This document shows positions 14,933 to 18,755 of a stretch of DNA of 18,755 nucleotides, piece by piece. The DNA comes from Phycisphaerae bacterium (GTDB lineage: Bacteria > Planctomycetota > Phycisphaerae > UBA1845 > UTPLA1): the NCBI GenBank assembly GCA_016935885.1, contig JAFGQA010000208.1, forward strand, positions 1-18,755, given 5' to 3'. The translations under genes and the position numbers were made by a program. Within the stretch, counting starts at the first letter, position 1, and each line of letters opens with the position of its first letter. The notes under the pieces were generated by a model. That model made no database searches. It was not told where the DNA came from and saw nothing but the letters and a program-made list of their open reading frames with translations.

Positions 14933-14968
14933 ATGAACGGCGGACTGCGGAGTCTGAACATTCAGTGA
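14933..14968 (+). CDS. Possible 11-codon peptide ORF with strong ribosome site
   Basis: ATG at 14933 follows AAGGGAG (14918-14924) by 8 nt and encodes MNGGLRSLNIQ then TGA. The TGA overlaps another ATG (TGATG), which opens a frame running to 15288 through the palindromic repeat. No match to a known peptide is recognised. It could be chance, a decayed gene start, or a leader peptide upstream of nadK. Confidence 0.2.
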   Translation: MNGGLRSLNIQ

Positions 14969-15042
14969 TGATCGGTCACCCCCATGGCCGCAAGCACTTC
15001 AGAGCCACGCTTCCTCGGGTGGGTCCGTTACAGTATGGGCGG

Positions 15043-15126
15043 GTGCCACTGGCAGCTTGTCTGCCAGTGCGTATGCCCCCGCGCACACCAGAGAGACCGC
15101 ACGGGCGGACAAGCTGCCCGTGGCAC
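15043..15126. repeat. Twin-hairpin dispersed repeat, class B copy 2 (best preserved)
   Basis: The ends are GTGCCAC (15043-15049) and GTGGCAC (15120-15126). The left hairpin is CACTGGCAG-CTTGT-CTGCCAGTG (15047-15069), perfect 9 bp. The right hairpin is CACGGGCGG-ACAAG-CTGCCCGTG (15100-15122), 9 bp with one G-U. The loops CTTGT and ACAAG are exact complements, and the two halves are near reverse complements. A single long stem is therefore also possible. It lies about 120 bp upstream of the nadK -10 box. Confidence 0.85.
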
Positions 15127-15245
15127 CCAGAATCGAATGCCGCCGGAAGTGTCACGGACCCTCCTCGGGTCGTGGCCCCATCCAGGATGGCGATTATCTT
15201 GTTTCATTGGGCCACCGCCTCAGGGGCACGCGAAGGACCCCGCAG

Positions 15246-15251
15246 TATAAT
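15246..15251 (+). promoter_or_regulatory. Consensus -10 box TATAAT upstream of nadK
   Basis: A perfect TATAAT lies 40 bp before the nadK ATG in otherwise GC-rich DNA. The position 17 bp upstream (about 15223) has no -35 match, so activity would rely on the -10 or an activator. The transcript would have a leader of about 35 nt. Confidence 0.45.
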
Positions 15252-15291
15252 GCACCGAGTACATCGAACTTGTTTGGACGGTGCGTGAATA

Positions 15292-16143
15292 ATGCCAGAA
15301 AGTCCCCAGCTTCCTCGCGTGTTCCTCATTGGCAACGCCCGGCAACCCAGGGCCGCCGAGACCTTCCAGCGTCTCAGTGAGTGGCTCCGCACACGGGGCA
15401 TCCTGGCCGGCGCGGACCTGGACGGTCGCCATGAACTGCTTAAGGAGGCCCACGCGGACTACGTGGTCGTTCTCGGTGGCGACGGCACCATCCTCTCCGC
15501 AGGCCAGGCGATGCAACACGACCAAGTCCCGATCGTCGGCGTCAATCTCGGAAAGCTCGGTTTCCTGGCAGACTTCTCCGTCGAGGAACTGGAGCGATTC
15601 CTGGACCGCATCCTGACGGACCGCGATCTGATCAGCAAACGCATGATCCTGGACGTTCAGGTTGTCACTCCGGCCGGGGTGACGTTCGGCGGCATCGCCC
15701 TCAATGATTGCGTGATCCGCGTCGGGTCGCCTTTCAGGATGGTCAGCCTGACGGTTGATATCGATCATCAGCCCGTCACGACCATCGTCGGGGACGGTCT
15801 CATCGTGGCCACGCCGACCGGTTCGACCGCACACAACATGTCGTGCGGAGGCCCGATCATTCAGCCGGACGTCAATGCCATCATCTTGACGCCAAAAGCT
15901 CCGCACTCCCTCACGCATCGGCCCGTGGTCGTCGGCTCTGATTCACACGTAAAGATTACCGTCGTCGAATCCAGCGAGGGCGCCGCCGTGGTGCTCGATG
16001 GCCACCTCGTCCGGCCCATCGCCGGAGGCACGCAAGTCATGGTGCGCAAGTCGCCAGCAGTCTTCCAGCTCGTCCGCCATCCACACAGGAAATCCTGGAA
16101 CACGCTGGTCATGAAGCTGAAATGGGGCCAGAATCTGACGTAA
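15292..16143 (+). CDS. nadK: NAD kinase
   Basis: A 283-aa cytoplasmic enzyme that phosphorylates NAD+ at the 2'-hydroxyl of the adenosine ribose to give NADP+. Visible motifs: LGGDGT (61-66, catalytic Asp64), GVNLGKLGFLADF (83-95), NDCVIR (138-143, where the family usually has Asn-Glu), and GDGLIVATPTGSTAH (167-181) followed by SCGGP. TPKAPHSLTHRPVVV (200-214) is typical of the C-terminal domain. Length is normal. ATG 15292 is not preceded by a strong ribosome site, but conserved sequence begins at residue 9, so little can be missing. A TATAAT box lies 40 bp upstream. The next gene starts 4 nt after the stop, so the two are probably cotranscribed. Confidence 0.95.
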   Translation: MPESPQLPRVFLIGNARQPRAAETFQRLSEWLRTRGILAGADLDGRHELLKEAHADYVVVLGGDGTILSAGQAMQHDQVPIVGVNLGKLGFLADFSVEELERFLDRILTDRDLISKRMILDVQVVTPAGVTFGGIALNDCVIRVGSPFRMVSLTVDIDHQPVTTIVGDGLIVATPTGSTAHNMSCGGPIIQPDVNAIILTPKAPHSLTHRPVVVGSDSHVKITVVESSEGAAVVLDGHLVRPIAGGTQVMVRKSPAVFQLVRHPHRKSWNTLVMKLKWGQNLT

Positions 16144-16147
16144 TCCC

Positions 16148-17917
16148 ATGCGTCTTACGCCACCTATCCAGATGCGCGCCAGCGCGGCCGCTCGAACCGT
16201 CGCGACGTCGGCAGACAACAGTGCCATCCTCGTGGCACTGGTTCCATGTTTTGCGCTCACCGTCGTTTTGGGTCTCCTGTCAGACGGCGTGTACCACGAC
16301 GACGACCTGACGCATTTCCTCATGGCTCGCTGGGCGTACCAGTTCCCCGAGTACCTGGTCCACCTGTGGGGTCGCCCCGGGTTGACGGTCCCGCTGGCAG
16401 CCGTCGCGTGGTTCGGCGACGCCGACCATGCCTGGCACGCCGCCCGCGTCCTTTCCGCCGCCGTCACCGCCGCGACGGCCCTCCTCGCCGCCAGGCTTGC
16501 GGCCAGGCTCGGCCTGCGCAACGCCTGGCTCGTCGTCCTCGCGTGCTACGCCCAGCCGCTCAACACGCTCCTGGCCTACACGACCCTGACCGAGAACTTC
16601 GCCGCCTTCTATCTCGTGGCTGCCGTCAGCCTCCTATATGGCCGGCGCCCCATTGCCGCCTCAGCCGTCTTCTCGATGGTCCTGCTGACCCGACACGAGG
16701 CCGTTGTCTTCCTCCCGGTCTGGTGGGTTGCCCTCGTCGCACGGCAAGCTCCAACAAACCGCAGGATCGTTGCGTGCCTCCTCTCGCTTTGGGGACCGGC
16801 GGCGCACAACCTCGTCTTCTGGCTCGTTTTCGACCGGTGGCCGGTTAGCATCTTGTTCCAGCCGCACGGCTCGACCGAGTATCCCGCACTCGGCTTGCTC
16901 GGCTACGTGCCACACGCGCTGATCGCCGTGCCGCCGGCGATGGCCGGCCTTGCCCTCGTTGGCACCATGGCCTTCCTGCGTCGGGGCCGGCTGCTGATCC
17001 CCTCGCTGGCCGGGCTGTTTCTGCTGACGCACGTGGCTATCAAGGCCTTGGGCGTCTTTGCCAGCGGCGGATACGGCCGCTTCATGGTTGTCGTGACGCC
17101 GTTTGTCGCCATCCTCGCCGTGGTCGGGCTCAACGAGATGGCCGCCCGGGTCCGCAACCGCCGCCCGGCGGGTGTGCAGTGGTTTGCGGTCGGGGTCGTC
17201 TGGCTAATCGGACTGGCCGCCTTCGCGGCCGAGTGGCGGGCGGGAAGAATCTTCGTGCGGGACGTTCGGCTTGTCTGGGGGCTGTGTCTTGTCGTGGGCA
17301 CAGTCATCGCGGTGCTCATCGCCGCGTGGGCGACGTCACGTCGGGGCCGCGGCCGATTCGCCACGAAACTCGCCGTCTTCGCGTTGGGTCTGACCTGTGC
17401 TATTCAATGGGCATACGTCGTCCGCCCACTGGAGCTGAACCGCGGTGCGGCACAGGTCCGGCAAGTGGTCGGTTGGCTGCGGCACGAGGGCTTGTGTGAC
17501 CAGCCGGTGTTTGCGACGAATCCGTGGTTTGCTTACTTCCTCGAGCTCGTCGAACACCCGCGAGCACACAAGGATGCCACGCTCCTGGCATCGATGCCGG
17601 TTGGCACGATCTTCATCTGGGATTCAATCTACAGTGAAAGCGACTTCCATCGGCTCCGGCTGGATTCGTTTCTTGCCGATGGCAGTTATCAATTGCTGCG
17701 GACGTTTCCGAGCGACGGCACGACAACCGGCTTGGATACGAGTACGGGAGCCAACGCGGCCGCCCTCGGATGCGGCGTGAAGCTGTACGTCTTTCGAAAG
17801 GTCGCCGAGACGCCGCTCCCTCACGTATCGGGGGCGTCGTACCCGGCCGATCTTATGTCGGCCGAGGAGCCTTTCTTGGGCCTGTACTACATCCGGGCTT
17901 CAGAAGGCGAGCCGTAG
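16148..17917 (+). CDS. GT-C family membrane glycosyltransferase-like protein
   Basis: A 589-aa polytopic membrane protein. A first hydrophobic helix (about 26-45) is followed by GVYHDDDLTHFLMARWAY with the acidic triad Asp51-53. This is the layout of the first periplasmic loop in dolichyl-phosphate-mannose/ArnT-like (GT39/GT83) transferases, which use polyprenyl-phosphate sugars. Many further hydrophobic helices run to about residue 430, with a soluble C-terminal domain of about 160 residues (VGWLRHEGLCDQPVFATNPWFAYFLE onward). Acceptor and sugar are unknown. The start ATG 16148 is 4 nt after nadK with no clear ribosome site; Met9 is an alternative. The last codons and stop lie in a dispersed repeat unit (17909-17935), so the natural C-terminus may have been altered. 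Confidence 0.75.
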   Translation: MRLTPPIQMRASAAARTVATSADNSAILVALVPCFALTVVLGLLSDGVYHDDDLTHFLMARWAYQFPEYLVHLWGRPGLTVPLAAVAWFGDADHAWHAARVLSAAVTAATALLAARLAARLGLRNAWLVVLACYAQPLNTLLAYTTLTENFAAFYLVAAVSLLYGRRPIAASAVFSMVLLTRHEAVVFLPVWWVALVARQAPTNRRIVACLLSLWGPAAHNLVFWLVFDRWPVSILFQPHGSTEYPALGLLGYVPHALIAVPPAMAGLALVGTMAFLRRGRLLIPSLAGLFLLTHVAIKALGVFASGGYGRFMVVVTPFVAILAVVGLNEMAARVRNRRPAGVQWFAVGVVWLIGLAAFAAEWRAGRIFVRDVRLVWGLCLVVGTVIAVLIAAWATSRRGRGRFATKLAVFALGLTCAIQWAYVVRPLELNRGAAQVRQVVGWLRHEGLCDQPVFATNPWFAYFLELVEHPRAHKDATLLASMPVGTIFIWDSIYSESDFHRLRLDSFLADGSYQLLRTFPSDGTTTGLDTSTGANAAALGCGVKLYVFRKVAETPLPHVSGASYPADLMSAEEPFLGLYYIRASEGEP

Positions 17918-17935
17918 GCTTCAACCCGCGCGGCC
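17909..17935 (+). repeat. Solo class C repeat unit overlapping the glycosyltransferase stop
   Basis: It matches the unit at 3295-3321 in 23 of 27 positions. All four differences are transitions (C to T or G to A). One pair of them creates the TAG stop (17915-17917) of the upstream gene. No inverted partner is seen downstream within 150 bp. Confidence 0.6.
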
Positions 17936-18055
17936 TTGGAGAACAGAGGACCCCCACCGATCAACGACCCCGCGACCGGCAAAAGCAAACCGTGACGCGC
18001 GCGAACCCGTCCCGGACCATGCACACGGGCTTCCGAATGTCCGGCCGGTCGCCCG

Positions 18056-18295
18056 TCAGCGCAGACGCCCACGGCGGCGGCGCCCGAACAGCACAAGGCC
18101 CGCCACGCTCACGAACAGCAGGGTGGCCGGCTCAGGCACCAAGACGGGCGAGGAGCCACCGGCGGCCAGTGCGTCAGGCACGTCCGCCAAGGCCAGCGGA
18201 GCGGCGGGGCCGGCTAGAATGCTCGCCGCCAGCAGCACCAGCGGAACGAGCACTGCCGCTGCTGGCGGCCTGAATGTACCTGTTGTTGTCATCAT
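18056..18295 (-). CDS. Minimal PEP-CTERM domain protein
   Basis: A 79-aa protein. Signal peptide: MMTTTGTFRPPAAA then a hydrophobic core to about 37 (ALA37/DV). Residues 38-52 are a short Ala/Gly/Ser-rich stretch. Then VPEPATL (53-59), a hydrophobic helix (57-70) and a basic tail RRRRGRLR (72-79). This is the complete PEP-CTERM sorting signal recognised by exosortase systems, which process proteins for surface attachment or export with exopolysaccharide. After removal of both ends only about 16-18 residues would remain. The start is ATG 18295 or the adjacent ATG 18292; AGGGGGG is just upstream and better spaced for the second. No exosortase gene is in the window. It may be a remnant of a longer protein. 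The gene is convergent with the glycosyltransferase. Confidence 0.7.
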   Translation of the reverse strand: MMTTTGTFRPPAAAVLVPLVLLAASILAGPAAPLALADVPDALAAGGSSPVLVPEPATLLFVSVAGLVLFGRRRRGRLR

Positions 18296-18395
18296 GGTCC
18301 CCCCTATGTCGGCCGGCGAACAGCTTCGTGGACGATGCCCGCTGCGGTCTGCGTCCGCCCAAAGCCTACGATTCAGATTCGTGAGAGGCAAAGCT

Positions 18396-18412
18396 GGGAC
18401 AAGGGCTGTCCC
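18396..18412. repeat. Hairpin GGGACA-agggc-TGTCCC
   Basis: A perfect 6-bp stem with a 5-nt loop in the upstream region of the minus-strand PEP-CTERM gene. No U-run follows on either strand, so it is not a typical terminator. It may be another dispersed palindrome. Confidence 0.4.
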
Positions 18413-18435
18413 ATAAAGTGATTGCTTCACGCGTG

Positions 18436-18639
18436 TCAGTCCTCAGTTATAGGGCATCCGGGCGCGCTCGGTCTCACGAACACAAGGACGTTGTCGTCAT
18501 CGGGACTCGTGGCAATCAGAGCGGCTCCTTGTTCAACAAGGGCAAGAAGACGCATTGGGTCCATCCGGGTAAGCAGCGTGAAGAGCACACAAGGGGATAC
18601 TTGGCTAGAGCGTTTTAGGCTTGAGTGTGCATGCTCCAT
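18436..18639 (-). CDS. Weak hypothetical ORF, 67 aa
   Basis: Begins MEHAHSSLKRSS and contains LTRMDPMRLLALVEQGAALIATSPDDDNVLVFVRP, which has protein-like composition. It has no recognised domain and no good ribosome site. By eye, third-position GC is only about one half, lower than the window's real genes. The second half has more typical codons than the first. It could be a small gene, a decayed gene, or chance. Confidence 0.22.
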   Translation of the reverse strand: MEHAHSSLKRSSQVSPCVLFTLLTRMDPMRLLALVEQGAALIATSPDDDNVLVFVRPSAPGCPITED

Positions 18640-18640
18640 T

Positions 18641-18680
18641 GACGCTTCGTTGTAGCGTCGGCCCCGTGTGGCCAACGGGG
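18641..18680. repeat. Pair of adjacent hairpins
   Basis: GACGCT-tcgttgt-AGCGTC (18641-18659) is followed 2 bp later by CCCCGT-gtggcca-ACGGGG (18662-18680). Both have perfect 6-bp stems with 7-nt loops. The tandem arrangement recalls the other twin-hairpin elements, but the loops are not complementary. Confidence 0.5.
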
Positions 18681-18717
18681 ATGACCAGTTTGCCGACGTT
18701 CCTCAAGGGTGACCGCT

Positions 18718-18742
18718 GACCGCTCCCTCACGGTCGCGGTTC
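18718..18742. repeat. Short palindromic element with two alternative stems
   Basis: ACCGC (18719-18723) can pair with GCGGT (18736-18740), or GACCG (18718-18722) with CGGTC (18731-18735); the two stems exclude each other. From memory, similar ACCGCTCCC...GGTCGCGGT sequences recur in planctomycete genomes. This is a recollection only and was not searched. Confidence 0.4.
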
Positions 18743-18755
18743 CGATCGGCGTCGG

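Larger units (their letters stand above)
14650..15291. other. Divergent intergenic region between gspF and nadK
   Basis: These 642 bp have no supported gene; long open frames here lack conserved content. It holds a class B twin-hairpin element (15043-15126) and a consensus -10 box TATAAT (15246-15251) for nadK. There is also an 11-codon ORF (14933-14968, +) with an AAGGGAG ribosome site. The gspF promoter should also lie here; an AT-rich patch near 14822-14836 is the only hint and is not called. Confidence 0.6.
18296..18755. other. Repeat-rich tail without a firm gene
   Basis: These 460 bp hold hairpins at 18396-18412, 18641-18659, 18662-18680 and 18718-18742, and one weak small ORF (18436-18639, -). 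Composition is lower in GC than the genes to the left. No clear promoter for the PEP-CTERM gene was found in it. Confidence 0.5.

Noticed and set aside
14176..15288. A 370-codon plus-strand frame across gspF and the intergenic region
   Set aside because: The first half is antisense to conserved gspF and the rest runs through a palindromic repeat; no domain is seen.

Overview
The window looks like a chromosomal segment of a high-GC planctomycete, probably of the Phycisphaerae type. This is inferred from several traits together: Cys-rich beta-helix exoproteins carrying dockerin-like EF-hand repeats, a PEP-CTERM surface protein, an oversized type II secretion (T2SS) pseudopilin set, and many small palindromic dispersed repeats. 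No rRNA, tRNA, CRISPR array, transposase or integrase was seen.

Layout. At 1-360 there is a repeat-rich leader: a 22-bp degenerate tandem repeat and two palindromic elements. It is followed by methylmalonyl-CoA epimerase (361-771, +). Convergent to it is a 13.7-kb block on the minus strand, read from 14649 down to 947: gspF, gspG, gspH, gspI, gspJ, a giant gspK (1389 aa), a further pseudopilin with its own candidate promoter, and a 775-aa secreted beta-helix/dockerin-like protein that could be a substrate of the system. F-G-H-I-J-K is the classical gsp order, but gspC, D, E, L and M are not in the window. H, I, J and K are all far longer than their families' usual size. Divergent from gspF lie NAD kinase (15292-16143) and, 4 nt downstream, a GT-C type membrane glycosyltransferase (16148-17917). 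A 79-aa PEP-CTERM protein (18056-18295, -) and a repeat-rich tail end the window.

The most interesting structure outside the genes is a set of dispersed 'twin-hairpin' repeats. Each full element has two adjacent hairpins in opposite orientation, usually with complementary loops, and two of the three classes are bounded by GTGCCAC/GTGGCAC. One copy lies inside the translated leader of gspI, where its local expansions (9, 9 and 15 bp) keep the reading frame. Just upstream, an 8-G run at the gspH/gspI junction sits where loss of one G, or a +1 slip, would fuse the two pseudopilins in frame. Functions are assigned from recognised motifs only; no database search was possible.
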